A DNA stretch of 59,317 bases from Deltaproteobacteria bacterium (GTDB lineage: Bacteria > Desulfobacterota > Desulfomonilia > UBA1062): positions 1 through 59,317 of the forward strand of contig DSBG01000126.1 of the NCBI GenBank assembly GCA_011046135.1, read 5' to 3'. The translations under genes were made by a program, and so were the position numbers. A model generated the notes under the pieces. It was given only the letters and a program-made list of their open reading frames with translations. It was not told the origin of the DNA and did no database searches. Each line of letters begins with the position of its first letter. The stretch's first letter is position 1. Shown piece by piece: positions 48,401-57,560 of the stretch.

Positions 48401-48554
48401 GGTTCAGGCACCGTTGGCTCGAGCGGTCATCGGGGGACTGATCAGTTCGACACTCATCACCCTGCTCCTTGTCCCGACGGTCTACATGGTGTTCGATACA
48501 CGGCTCATCAGAAAATCAGCCGATGGACAAGCATCCCGGAAGGAGACTGTCTGA
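45438..48554 (+). CDS. RND efflux permease (AcrB/MdtB type)
   Basis: 1038 residues from the ATG at 45438. Twelve-helix proton antiporter: N-terminal [40 protein letters not shown], large periplasmic loops, [26 protein letters not shown] (the helix 4 Asp proton relay region) and the matching second half [25 protein letters not shown]. Drives drug or lipid efflux with the adaptor and TolC. The frame is open for 117 bases upstream inside the adaptor gene. Confidence 0.95.
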   Translation: [1038 protein letters not shown]

Positions 48555-48557
48555 ATC

Positions 48558-50183
48558 ATGGCAACCCGTTCCCTCTTTTCCCGTTGTACCGCCTGCACGA
48601 TCATGGCGATCTCACTTTTCCTCGGTTCTCCGCAGGGCTTCTCACAGACAGATCTCCAGAAAGACGGTTCCTGCCCTGTGCTCCCGTCACCTTCCGGTGA
48701 TCACGTCATTTCGCCCGATGGAAGCCAGACCTCCCCGATTCCGGAGGATGACAAGACAGTGAGGATCACCGTACAGGACGCAATCCACCTGGTCCTGCAA
48801 AACAACCGTGCTTTGAGAGTGGAGACGTTCAACCCTGAGATCAGACGAACGGCTGAAGATGGGGCTCGTTCCGCCTTTGATCCTGTACTTTCCGGCGAAT
48901 ATGCACGTTTCCGGGAGAAAAGCTCCTCTGATCCACCCTCTGGTCGGGATCGAACACAGACGCAGGCAAACGCAGAGCTGGGAATCTCTGGATACCTGCC
49001 CACGGGTACGGGTATCGATCTCGAGATGTCGACACGACAGTCCTTTTCTGAACTCTATGGTGACGATATCTTTGCTTCACGGCTCGGGCTCACGATCACA
49101 CAGGCACTCCTCAAGGGAGTGGGGCTGGACTACAACCTGGCGGTTCTCCGTCAGGCTCGGCTCGACACCACAGCATCGGAGTATGAACTGCGCGGGTTTG
49201 CCGAGGCCCTGGTTGCAGAGGTGGAGGAGACCTACTGGGATTATGCCCTCAACCAGCGACAGATCGAGATCTTTCTCGAATCGCTCTCTTTAGCCGAGCG
49301 ACAGAAGATCGAGACCGAAGAGATGATACGGATCGGCTATCTGGCTGAATCGGAGCTTGCTGCTGCGCAGGCTGAGATCGCACTGCGCCGGGAAGGGCTG
49401 ATCAATGCCAAAAGCTCCCTGGAAAAGACACGCATCAAGCTTCTGAGACTGCTGAATCCGCCCGTATCGGACCTGTGGCAGCTGTCCATCGCGCTCCTCC
49501 ATCAACCATCCATGCCCCAGGTGAGTCTCGATGAGGTCGAGGCTCATGTTGCGGTCGCCCTGCTTTTGAGATCCGACCTGAACCAGGCACGGCTCAATCT
49601 GCAGCGGGGTGATCTCCAGGTGGTGAAAACGCGAAACGGACTGCTTCCCCGGCTGGATTTTTTCATCACCTTAGGGAGAACCGGCTACGCAGAAACCTTC
49701 GGCCGCTCTGTGAGGAGCAGCGAAGAAGCCTCGTATGATATCGGCGCAGGGCTCATGGTGGATTTTCCCCTGGTGAACCGGCAGGCCCGCGCACAGTACC
49801 AGGCCTCCCTGCTGAGTCGGGGACAGGCCGACGAGGCGCTCGAAAACCTCACACAGTCCGTTGAGGTTGATGTGCGTACTGCCTATATCGAGATCTGCCG
49901 CGCCCGGGAACAGATCACGGCAACTGCTGCCACACGATCCCTTCAGGAGGAGAAAACCAGGATAGAGACAGAAAAATTCCACGTGGGTAAATCTACGACG
50001 CTCCTGGTGGCACAGGCCCAGCGTGATCTCCTTTCAAGCCAGATTGGCGAAATACAAGCGGTCACGAATGCACTCAAGGCCCTGATCACCCTGTACCGGC
50101 TCGAGGGCTCGCTGCTGGAGCGCCGCGGCATCTCGGTTCCCGGCACACAATCATCTCTGATCCACGGAGCGAACCAGGAATAG
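48558..50183 (+). CDS. TolC-like outer membrane efflux protein
   Basis: 541 residues. Signal peptide at the start (ATRSLFSRCTACTIMAISLFLG, cleaved after FSQ). Two OEP repeats of coiled-coil and beta segments (SEYELRGFAEALVAEVEETYWDYALNQRQIEIFLESL; VEVDVRTAYIEICRAREQITATAATRSLQEEKTRIE). The gene follows the permease by 3 bases, making adaptor-permease-channel a full tripartite operon. Confidence 0.93.
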   Translation: MATRSLFSRCTACTIMAISLFLGSPQGFSQTDLQKDGSCPVLPSPSGDHVISPDGSQTSPIPEDDKTVRITVQDAIHLVLQNNRALRVETFNPEIRRTAEDGARSAFDPVLSGEYARFREKSSSDPPSGRDRTQTQANAELGISGYLPTGTGIDLEMSTRQSFSELYGDDIFASRLGLTITQALLKGVGLDYNLAVLRQARLDTTASEYELRGFAEALVAEVEETYWDYALNQRQIEIFLESLSLAERQKIETEEMIRIGYLAESELAAAQAEIALRREGLINAKSSLEKTRIKLLRLLNPPVSDLWQLSIALLHQPSMPQVSLDEVEAHVAVALLLRSDLNQARLNLQRGDLQVVKTRNGLLPRLDFFITLGRTGYAETFGRSVRSSEEASYDIGAGLMVDFPLVNRQARAQYQASLLSRGQADEALENLTQSVEVDVRTAYIEICRAREQITATAATRSLQEEKTRIETEKFHVGKSTTLLVAQAQRDLLSSQIGEIQAVTNALKALITLYRLEGSLLERRGISVPGTQSSLIHGANQE

Positions 50184-50553
50184 CGTGAACATTCCGATGA
50201 GTCCCAGGGATCTGAAGTGTCCCTGAACCGGGAGAACCCCTCCGGCGGTTCATACACTCATCCGCGGTACATCCCATACAAGCGCAACCTTCTCATAACA
50301 ACTTCGCCCCTCATCACTGAGACCACCTGCGACAGATACATCCCAACAAGAACAATGACCGGGAACGTGCCTTGTTGACCCTGCAGAGACACGAGACGTG
50401 ATCTGCAAGGATCTCGGGACACGATTCAGGTCTTGACCCTTTGTGCCTTCAATGAGAGAATTATGTCTCTGCTCTCATCCGGGATGAAATCCCGGGTTGT
50501 CATTGAAAACACGGTGAATGAACCGACGAACTGAAAGGAGTGGTACGCAGAAA
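50184..50553. other. Intergenic region after the efflux operon
   Basis: About 370 bases. An imperfect hairpin near 50224-50251 (arms GAACCG and CGGTTC) could be a terminator, but no T run follows. A 7-bp stem with loop GAA (arms CCGGGAT and ATCCCGG) lies at about 50480-50500. No convincing promoter or gene. Confidence 0.5.
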
Positions 50554-51225
50554 ATGGACGACGATATGCAGCAGTATCTTCAACCGACCCCCACCATGGA
50601 CTTTGATACGCCTGAGGTCTTGGAGTTTGCCTTCAGGAATGCAGGTGATTCCAGCGAACAGAGGCTCCAGGCAGTGAGTCTCTACTATGCGGTACGGGAT
50701 GGCATCCGGTACGATCCCTACACCATAGACCTGTCCATCAACGGTCTCAAGGCCAGTACAACGCTACTAACCGGCCGCGGATGGTGCGTCGCAAAGGCGA
50801 TCCTCCTGGCAGCATGCTGCCGTGCACACGCAATTCCCGCGCGCCTCGGATATGCGGATGTGCGAAACCACCTGACCACTGCCCGGATGCGCGAGCAGAT
50901 GAAGACCGACATCTTCTACTACCACGGATACACGTCCATCTACATCAATGGGAAATGGCTCAAGGCAACGCCTGCCTTCAACATCGAACTCTGTGAAAAA
51001 TTCCGGCTCAGACCCCTCGAGTTCGATGGTCAGAGCGATTCGATCTATCACCCCTTCGATCTCGACGGGAAGCAGCACATGGAGTACCTTCGCAATCGCG
51101 GTGAATATGCTGATGTCCCGCTTGATGACATGATGGAGACGTTCAGCAGAGAATACATCGTCGAGGCCTCCTGGAACGAGGCGAATTTCGATCAGGAGGT
51201 GGACAAGGAGACAGAGCATCTCTGA
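50554..51225 (+). CDS. Transglutaminase-like cysteine protease family protein
   Basis: 223 residues from the ATG at 50554; an earlier in-frame ATG at 50518 has weaker support. Papain-like fold: catalytic Cys in GWCVAKAILLAACCRAHAIPARLGYADVRNH, His in YHGYTSIYINGKWLKATPAFN with an Asp-like residue later. Function unknown, no signal peptide. It is eight bases upstream of the HNH gene, so probably cotranscribed. Confidence 0.8.
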   Translation: MDDDMQQYLQPTPTMDFDTPEVLEFAFRNAGDSSEQRLQAVSLYYAVRDGIRYDPYTIDLSINGLKASTTLLTGRGWCVAKAILLAACCRAHAIPARLGYADVRNHLTTARMREQMKTDIFYYHGYTSIYINGKWLKATPAFNIELCEKFRLRPLEFDGQSDSIYHPFDLDGKQHMEYLRNRGEYADVPLDDMMETFSREYIVEASWNEANFDQEVDKETEHL

Positions 51226-51232
51226 GGCGAGC

Positions 51233-51643
51233 ATGGACAACAGTTCACGATCACGCAAAACCGGCAGCCCTCCTGTGAGCAAGGAAGAACTCGATCAGAT
51301 CGTGGCGCGCGCACGACAGGCCAGGCAGGAACGCATGAAAGGCTATCGCGAGCAGTGCCTGCGGATCCATCCCTGGGTGTGTGCACGATGCGGGAGACAG
51401 TTTACCCCCAAGAACCTCTACCAGCTCACGGTCCACCACAAGGACCACAACCACGACAACAACCCGCCGGACGGGAGCAACTGGGAACTCCTGTGCGTGT
51501 ACTGCCACGATCATGAACACGGAAGGGATCTCGATGACACGTCTCCTGACAGCGGCATCGACCTGGAAGAGCACGCCCCATCGATCACCCACAGCCCGTT
51601 TGCCGGGCTGTCTGACCTGATCAAAAAAAAGAGCTCCGAGTGA
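51233..51643 (+). CDS. HNH endonuclease domain protein (YajD-like)
   Basis: 136 residues. Zinc-bound HNH site: CARCGRQF, then LTVHHKDHNHDNNPPDGSNWELLCVYCHDHEHGR. Of the small stand-alone YajD type, sometimes found outside phage or defence contexts. Ribosome site GAGGCGAGC before the ATG. Confidence 0.88.
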   Translation: MDNSSRSRKTGSPPVSKEELDQIVARARQARQERMKGYREQCLRIHPWVCARCGRQFTPKNLYQLTVHHKDHNHDNNPPDGSNWELLCVYCHDHEHGRDLDDTSPDSGIDLEEHAPSITHSPFAGLSDLIKKKSSE

Positions 51644-51797
51644 TACGACCCTCATGCTGGATCGCCGGAGCAACCCGATCTTTACGTTCCCAACTCAGCC
51701 TACAGTTGTATCCATGCTGAACGTGCCAGCTGATTTCCGGTAGGGTTTTTGGGAGGTGCATGATACTATCATCTAAGGAGCATCTGGAGGGATCGGT

Positions 51798-52319
51798 ATG
51801 AAGGGATGGACTGAAGAGGAATTCAGGAACAGAGAACTCATGGCCCCTTGTGGCCTGTACTGCGGGGTGTGCGGTGTCTACATCGCCACGAGGGACAACA
51901 ATGCAAAATTCAAGGAAGTGATGGGAAGGCTCTACGGGACAAAACCCGAAGAGACTCGGTGTCTCGGGTGCATGCAGTCGGACCCATCGAAGAACCTCTA
52001 TGCCTACTGCAGACTGTGTCCCTTACGGGACTGCATCACAGCAAAGGGTTTCTACTCCTGCCACCAGTGCGACGAATGGCCGTGCGATCTGATAGAGAAC
52101 TTCGGACTCGCAACAGGGGTCAGGGTAATGAAACGCACGATCCCTGTCTGGAGAGCCAAGGTTGCAGAACGAGGTGATGAGGAAGGCAGCGTTGAGTGGG
52201 CACGCCTTGAGTGCGAACGCTACCACTGTCCTAACTGCGGAGAGCCGCTCTTCAGGGGAGCGCTGCGCTGCCGGGCTTGCAAACAGAGTGTTGCAGACAA
52301 GCTCGACGGATCTCTGTAG
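51798..52319 (+). CDS. DUF3795 cysteine-rich protein
   Basis: 173 residues. Opening MAPCGLYCGVCGVYIA is the DUF3795 signature; further Cys pairs (CLGCMQS, CRLCPLRDCI, CHQCDEWPC, CPNCGEPL, CRACKQS) suggest metal or Fe-S binding. Common in anaerobes; function unknown. Ribosome site GGAGGGATC. Confidence 0.82.
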   Translation: MKGWTEEEFRNRELMAPCGLYCGVCGVYIATRDNNAKFKEVMGRLYGTKPEETRCLGCMQSDPSKNLYAYCRLCPLRDCITAKGFYSCHQCDEWPCDLIENFGLATGVRVMKRTIPVWRAKVAERGDEEGSVEWARLECERYHCPNCGEPLFRGALRCRACKQSVADKLDGSL

Positions 52320-52407
52320 TCTAGAACAGGGAGCCGTCAGTCACTCCCGCCTGAAGCCCGGAAGTGGACAGGGAGCACACACCATCACATCACGTGAGGA
52401 GGAACTC

Positions 52408-52713
52408 ATGATCACAGTCATTGCTGTAATGAAGGCGAAAAAGGGAACAGAGCAGGAAATGGAGCAGGCCCTCAGAGACGTGGTGAAAGACGTGGCGGGT
52501 GAGGAAGGAACCCTGGCCTACGTGCTGAACCGCGCGAAGAAAGATCCTCAGAAGTTTCTCATGTACGAAAAATACCGGGACAAGGAGGCACTGAACCATC
52601 ACGGCAGCACCCCGCACTTTGCCGCCATGTTCCAGAAGATCGCCCCCCTGCTCGATGGAGACCCATCCATAGAGATCTTTGAAGAGCTCACATCAATCGA
52701 AGGGAAGCGCTGA
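52408..52713 (+). CDS. Antibiotic biosynthesis monooxygenase (ABM) domain protein
   Basis: 101 residues from the ATG at 52408, with GAGGAGG upstream; a longer frame opens inside the previous gene. Small ferredoxin-like barrel with the ABM pattern: MITVIAVMKAKKGTEQEMEQ, YVLNRAKKDPQKFLMYEKYRDKEALNHHGSTPHFAAMF. Stand-alone ABM domains often oxidise or detoxify quinone-like compounds. Confidence 0.85.
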   Translation: MITVIAVMKAKKGTEQEMEQALRDVVKDVAGEEGTLAYVLNRAKKDPQKFLMYEKYRDKEALNHHGSTPHFAAMFQKIAPLLDGDPSIEIFEELTSIEGKR

Positions 52714-52819
52714 AACATCAAGTTGAGACTGACCATATCGACTGGTTTGGCGGATGATCACCAGGTACTCCGGCACACGAGGCTAGGAGCTAATATCCTG
52801 CAGTTTTTCGGAGGTATTC

Positions 52820-54124
52820 ATGAGCACCATTATCATTGAATCCCAGGAACGTATCGTATGCCCCAACTGCACACACATGTTTGCCATTAACGAGGGAATC
52901 ACCCGTCAGACCATCGAGCGCTATGAAAGAGACTATCTCAAGGCCTTTGAACAGCGGGAGGCGGAGCTTAAAAACGAGATCCACAAGGAGATCGAGGCTC
53001 GGATCAGCAGGGCCCATGCACGGGAAGTCTCAGTCCTCACAGAGCAGCTCGATGAACTCAAGGCTGCCAAAGAAGAGCTCGCAAGCAGGATCGATCTCGT
53101 CAGACAGGAGGCCCGCGAGAAGGCACAGGCTGATTTTGAGCAGGAGAAGAAAGATCTTGCCCTTGAGCTTGCTCAAAAAGAAGGCAAGCTCCATGAATTC
53201 CGCGAGCAGGAACTGAAGCTCAGGCAGGAGAAGAAGAGACTCGAAGAGGCTCACCAGAACCTGGAGCTCGAGATGTCGAGGAAGCTCGATGAGGAAAAGA
53301 AACGTCTCGAAGAGCAGATCCGGGCCACAGAGACCGAGAAATTCAGGTTCATCGAAGCCGAATACCGCAAAAAGATAGAGGATGCACACAGGGCGAACGA
53401 GGAGCTCAAACGCAAGCTCGAGCAGGGCTCCCAGCAGCTGCAGGGAGAGGTCCTGGAACTCGAGCTTGAACATCTGCTGAAAACGAGCTTTCCCTTCGAT
53501 GAAATCGAGTCTGTCAGGAAAGGCGCCCGCGGTGCGGATGTCCTCCAGATTGTGCATACCAGGGGCGGCCAGACCTGCGGCAGGATCATCTGGGAGGCGA
53601 AGCGCTCGGAACACTGGTCGAACAACTGGATTGCCAAACTCAAGGAAGATCAGCAGGCCAGCAGCGCAGAGCTCGCCGTACTGGTCACGACCAGCATGCC
53701 GAAACAGACGAGCGAACCCTTCTGCCTGATGGACGGGGTGTGGGTGGTCGGCATGACGGCTGTCCGGCCTGTGGCAGAGACGCTGCGGGTGGTTCTCCAG
53801 GAACAGTACAAGTCAAAGGTGATCAGTCTTGGCAGAGGCGAAAAGATGGAGGCACTCTACGACTACCTGTGCAGCCCCCAGTTCGCCCAGCGCATCAGGG
53901 CTGTGGTGGATGCATTCACCGCCATGAAGAAGGATCTTGATTCCGAGCGGAATTCCATGGAGCGAATCTGGAAAAAGCGAGAAAAGCAGCTCGAGCGTGT
54001 GACGCTCAACATGATGGGTATGTGCGGCGAGCTGCAGGGCATTGCCCGGGAATCGCTCTCCCAGCTCGACGAAATCGGCAGGCTCCCCGGGCCTCAGGAG
54101 GATTCTGATACCGAGAATCTCTAG
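52820..54124 (+). CDS. DUF2130 protein with long coiled coil
   Basis: 434 residues. N-terminal Cys motif (IVCPNCTHMFAINE), a long coiled coil of alternating Glu, Lys and Leu (about 35-215), then the DUF2130 core (FPFDEIESVRKGARGADVLQIVHTRGGQTCGRIIWEAKRSEHWSNNWIAKLKEDQQAS), which looks nuclease-like (D-x-n-ExK), and a C-terminal helical part. The family is uncharacterised. Ribosome site GGAGG. Confidence 0.88.
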   Translation: MSTIIIESQERIVCPNCTHMFAINEGITRQTIERYERDYLKAFEQREAELKNEIHKEIEARISRAHAREVSVLTEQLDELKAAKEELASRIDLVRQEAREKAQADFEQEKKDLALELAQKEGKLHEFREQELKLRQEKKRLEEAHQNLELEMSRKLDEEKKRLEEQIRATETEKFRFIEAEYRKKIEDAHRANEELKRKLEQGSQQLQGEVLELELEHLLKTSFPFDEIESVRKGARGADVLQIVHTRGGQTCGRIIWEAKRSEHWSNNWIAKLKEDQQASSAELAVLVTTSMPKQTSEPFCLMDGVWVVGMTAVRPVAETLRVVLQEQYKSKVISLGRGEKMEALYDYLCSPQFAQRIRAVVDAFTAMKKDLDSERNSMERIWKKREKQLERVTLNMMGMCGELQGIARESLSQLDEIGRLPGPQEDSDTENL

Positions 54125-54208
54125 AACACGCAGTCCCGAGGTTCATGAGAAGAAACGATTGTTCTCGAGCAAGAGGGTATGATGCACAAAACTCTAGGGG
54201 GTGACGGC

Positions 54209-55024
54209 ATGAAGATTCATCATCTCAATTGTGGAACCATGAAGATCTCCAAGATCCTATCCGCGGGGAGGATCCCGGACCATGCAGTGTGCCACTGTCT
54301 CCTCATCGAGACCAGGCAGGGACTCGTCCTGATCGATTCCGGCATCGGCACGAGGGACATGGTCGACCCTTCACGCCTGGGTCCCACGCACTACCTCCTG
54401 CCCGTCAGAGAGGACATGGACGAGACCGCGCTCAACCAGGTCCTGAGCCTGGGATACAAGACAGATGATGTCCGGCACATCATCCTGACACACCTCGACC
54501 TGGATCACACGGGAGGGATCCCCGATTTCCCCCATGCCGCCATCCACGTGCTCCTCGATGAATACAGGGCTGCCCACAACCCATCGGGCTTCAAGGAAAA
54601 GAACCGCTACCGGAAGGTTCACCTCGCTGCGGCCAAGAGCTGGGAAACCTATGAAGAGCGCCCTGGTGACGAATGGTTCGGGTTCCCGTGCATCAAAGGC
54701 CTGACTGGCCTGCCCGAGGAAATCATCCTCGTGCCCCTGCGGGGTCACACAAAAGGTCACTGCGGGGTCGCCGTCGCATCCGGAAACGGGTGGCTGCTCC
54801 ATGCAGGCGACGCCTATTACTCGGCAAGGGATATGGCCCCTGACCCACACTGCCAGCTGCCGTTCAAACTCTTTGAATACCTCGTCCACATGGATCATTC
54901 CCGCGCTGTATTGCTCAAAAAACGCCTGTGGAACCTGGCCTACCGGAGTGGAGCCCCCGTCAGGGTGTTCTGCACCCATGACCCGGGCGAATTCGAGTGG
55001 TTCAGGCTCCATGCGCAGGCATGA
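54209..55024 (+). CDS. MBL-fold metallohydrolase (lactonase-like)
   Basis: 271 residues from the ATG at 54209 (GGGGGTGA upstream); an earlier ATG at 54179 has no ribosome site. Metal site HxHxDH-like: LTHLDLDHTGG, then the His in RGHTKGH and Asp in HAGDAYYS. Similar in shape to AHL lactonase-type metallo-beta-lactamases. Substrate not predicted. The next gene starts 22 bases later, so they may be cotranscribed. Confidence 0.85.
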   Translation: MKIHHLNCGTMKISKILSAGRIPDHAVCHCLLIETRQGLVLIDSGIGTRDMVDPSRLGPTHYLLPVREDMDETALNQVLSLGYKTDDVRHIILTHLDLDHTGGIPDFPHAAIHVLLDEYRAAHNPSGFKEKNRYRKVHLAAAKSWETYEERPGDEWFGFPCIKGLTGLPEEIILVPLRGHTKGHCGVAVASGNGWLLHAGDAYYSARDMAPDPHCQLPFKLFEYLVHMDHSRAVLLKKRLWNLAYRSGAPVRVFCTHDPGEFEWFRLHAQA

Positions 55025-55046
55025 GCTGAGGACCAGGAACGCACGT

Positions 55047-56213
55047 ATGGAACATGAACAGACAAGGAGGAGCGCCCCGGCACATCCCGATCAGCGTGCG
55101 CTTGCCGAGGTATTCACCTCGGTGTCGCTCCTGGGCCCACCCATGAGCGACACCCTCCTGGAACTCGTCTGCCACCTCTTCAGTCCGGAAGAGGCAGCCG
55201 TTGCCCGATACCTGCCGTTCTACCTGCCGAAACCCATCGAGACCATCGCACACAGGGCCCGCACGAGACCTGAAGAGATCAGGGAGATCGTGCTCAGGCT
55301 TGCCGAACGCCGTGTCATCTATTCCAACAGCAGGGGGTATGCCCTGCTGCCGCTCATCCCGGGCATGTTCGAATACCTCCTCATGGACGGGCGCGACACC
55401 CCGTGGCACCGAAGGTATGCGCAGCTCATCGTCGATCTCTTTGGGACCGGGTACTCGAGTCGGTACAACACCTCCCCTTCCCCGCTCATCAGAACCATCC
55501 CGATCCAGACAGCCGTCGAAGAAGAGAGCCGCGTGGTGGATGCAGACCTCATGAGTGAGATGATAGCCTGCCACCACAGGCTCGCCGTGCTGAACGTGTG
55601 CCAGTGCAGGCAGTCTCTCCTCTTTGTCGGCCACGAGTGCAGCCGCTCGAACCCCCAGGACGGCTGCCTGGTGTTCGGGTCCTTTGCAGAGTCCACGGTG
55701 GAGAGCGGGAGCGGCCGATTCGTGAGCAGGGAGGAGATGCGTGACATCGTGCAGGAACGCTGGGAGAAAAACCTGGTGTTCATGTCAGCAAACCTGGTTC
55801 CCTCGAGTTCGAACGCGATCTGCACGTGCTGCGACTGCTGCTGCCACTACCTGGAATCCATCAACAGCTTCAAAGGACGCATGTCGCTAGCCCCTCCCCT
55901 CTTCCTGATTCAGGTTGATGAGAGCTCATGTACCTCGTGCGGGAAGTGCGTCAAGGTGTGCAACACCCACGCCCACACTATTGAGGACAGGGTACACAGG
56001 TACAACCATGAGCACTGCATCGGGTGCGGCCTGTGCGTGACTGCCTGTCCGGCACACGTGATCACCGTTGCAGAAAATCCCGGCTACCGTCCTCCATCAA
56101 AGAGCTGGCTGCACCACGGACTGAGGATCCTGCCCGGGAGCGTTCTCTCTGCCATGAAGATCAAGCTGACCTCGTCTTTTGAATCCGTGAAAGCGGGGAG
56201 AAAAAAACCATAG
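55047..56213 (+). CDS. Winged-helix and Fe-S ferredoxin-domain protein
   Basis: 388 residues from the ATG at 55047 (another ATG at 55011 overlaps the preceding gene). N-terminal helical/winged-helix part (PIETIAHRARTRPEEIREIVLRLAERRVIYS), then CQCRQS to DGCLVFGSFAEST, a CTCCDCCCHYLES cluster, and a C-terminal two-cluster ferredoxin domain (CTSCGKCVKVCNTHA and CIGCGLCVTACPAHV). This composition is common in Desulfobacterota and may be redox-responsive, but no function is established. Confidence 0.85.
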   Translation: MEHEQTRRSAPAHPDQRALAEVFTSVSLLGPPMSDTLLELVCHLFSPEEAAVARYLPFYLPKPIETIAHRARTRPEEIREIVLRLAERRVIYSNSRGYALLPLIPGMFEYLLMDGRDTPWHRRYAQLIVDLFGTGYSSRYNTSPSPLIRTIPIQTAVEEESRVVDADLMSEMIACHHRLAVLNVCQCRQSLLFVGHECSRSNPQDGCLVFGSFAESTVESGSGRFVSREEMRDIVQERWEKNLVFMSANLVPSSSNAICTCCDCCCHYLESINSFKGRMSLAPPLFLIQVDESSCTSCGKCVKVCNTHAHTIEDRVHRYNHEHCIGCGLCVTACPAHVITVAENPGYRPPSKSWLHHGLRILPGSVLSAMKIKLTSSFESVKAGRKKP

Positions 56214-56252
56214 GACCACATCCCCCGGAGATACTCCCGTCGTCATCTCGAC

Positions 56253-56290
56253 ACACTATCCACCACCCGAAACACTATCCACCGCCCATA
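56253..56290. repeat. Two tandem copies of a 19-bp repeat
   Basis: ACACTATCCACCACCCGAA (56253-56271) followed directly by ACACTATCCACCGCCCATA (56272-56290), 16 of 19 bases identical. It lies in the non-coding gap between convergent genes. Confidence 0.8.
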
Positions 56291-56414
56291 CGCTGTTGCT
56301 GCGGCACTGGCTGACGAGGAGTTCGTGGCAAGTAAAAAACATCCGTCGCGGTGGCATTGAGACTCTCCCGTCTGTGTGCTTCACCGGTCCTCACCCTTCA
56401 CCTGTCATCGCCCT

Positions 56415-57560
56415 TCACCTGTCCTCAGCATGGACGAGATCGATCACGGTCACCTCGGGGGGAGAGAGAAAGCGCATTGGCGGGCCCCAGGTGCCGGTGC
56501 CGCTGCTCACGTACAGGTGAGATCCCTGCCCCAGGTCGTACCATCCTGCCACACGGGGATGAACCTGCCTGACCAGGAACCGGAAGGGAAAAATCTGGCC
56601 GTTGTGCGTATGGCCCGAGAGCTGCAGGTCGAACAGGCCCAGGGATCCCTGGTTCAGGTAGGGCTGATGTTTGAGGAGCAGGACGAACCGTTCCCGTGAA
56701 AGGCCCGGTAGCAGGTCTTCCTCAGGTATCCCCGACATGAGTCCCATCCTCTGTGCGGTGGGATCGTCTACACCCGCAAGGGTGAGCATGCCTGAAACAT
56801 CCACCGCCTCGCCCCTGAGCACGATGAACCCTGCCTGGGCCGTGATCTCGAGGGCATGATCGAGCCCTGCGTAGAATTCGTGGTTGCCCGTGACAGCATA
56901 CTTTCCGAAGCGAGGCTGGATCTCGTCAAAGAACTCCGGGAGTCCCTGGAGGCTGTCGATCTGCCCGTCCACGAGATCCCCTGTGGAAACCAGGACATCC
57001 GGGCCAGCCTCCCGGATGACATCAATGATCCTGTGCAGCCGCCACCCCCTGACCACGAGGCCGAGGTGGACATCCGAGACCTGGACGATCCTCACCCTTT
57101 CGATTGAAGCGGGGATCTTGGAGGAGGGAACGGTAATCACTTCAGGCCTGATGGCAATGGCTTCGAAGAACCCGTAGACAGCTATGCAAAGAGCTACGAT
57201 CAGGGCAATGAAAAATGCCGCCCTCGACGAGAGCAGGAACATCCCCGGGTCCCGCTGGAGGAGAACGCCGGCACCACAGACCAGGATACGGAAGAGGTCG
57301 ACCAGGATCGATGCACAGAAGAAGAGGAACAGAACACCCATCCAGGTGTAGCCGATGCACGAGAGGGCTCGTGCTGAAAGGTCATAACCCTGCCACTCCA
57401 GCATCCGGACCAGGATGGGCGTAACGGTCATGGTTGCCAGGAACAGCCCCAGAACTATTCCTGGAACGAGACCGAAGCCCAAAGCGGTGCGTATCTTGAA
57501 AAAAACGTAGATGTGCACCGCACCGTATACACTGAACACCGAGAGCAGGAACAGGGGCAT
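56415..57560 (-). CDS. Membrane metallophosphoesterase
   Basis: 381 residues from the ATG at 57560 (AGGAG upstream). Four or so membrane helices at about 5-130, then a calcineurin-like phosphoesterase: VSDVHLGLV (Asp, His), VSTGDLVDGQ (GD-x-D), GNHEFYAG (GNHE) and LSGHTHNGQ (GHTH). Likely releases phosphate from a phospholipid or UDP-sugar-like substrate at the membrane, similar to YkuE-type enzymes. Confidence 0.88.
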   Translation of the reverse strand: MPLFLLSVFSVYGAVHIYVFFKIRTALGFGLVPGIVLGLFLATMTVTPILVRMLEWQGYDLSARALSCIGYTWMGVLFLFFCASILVDLFRILVCGAGVLLQRDPGMFLLSSRAAFFIALIVALCIAVYGFFEAIAIRPEVITVPSSKIPASIERVRIVQVSDVHLGLVVRGWRLHRIIDVIREAGPDVLVSTGDLVDGQIDSLQGLPEFFDEIQPRFGKYAVTGNHEFYAGLDHALEITAQAGFIVLRGEAVDVSGMLTLAGVDDPTAQRMGLMSGIPEEDLLPGLSRERFVLLLKHQPYLNQGSLGLFDLQLSGHTHNGQIFPFRFLVRQVHPRVAGWYDLGQGSHLYVSSGTGTWGPPMRFLSPPEVTVIDLVHAEDR

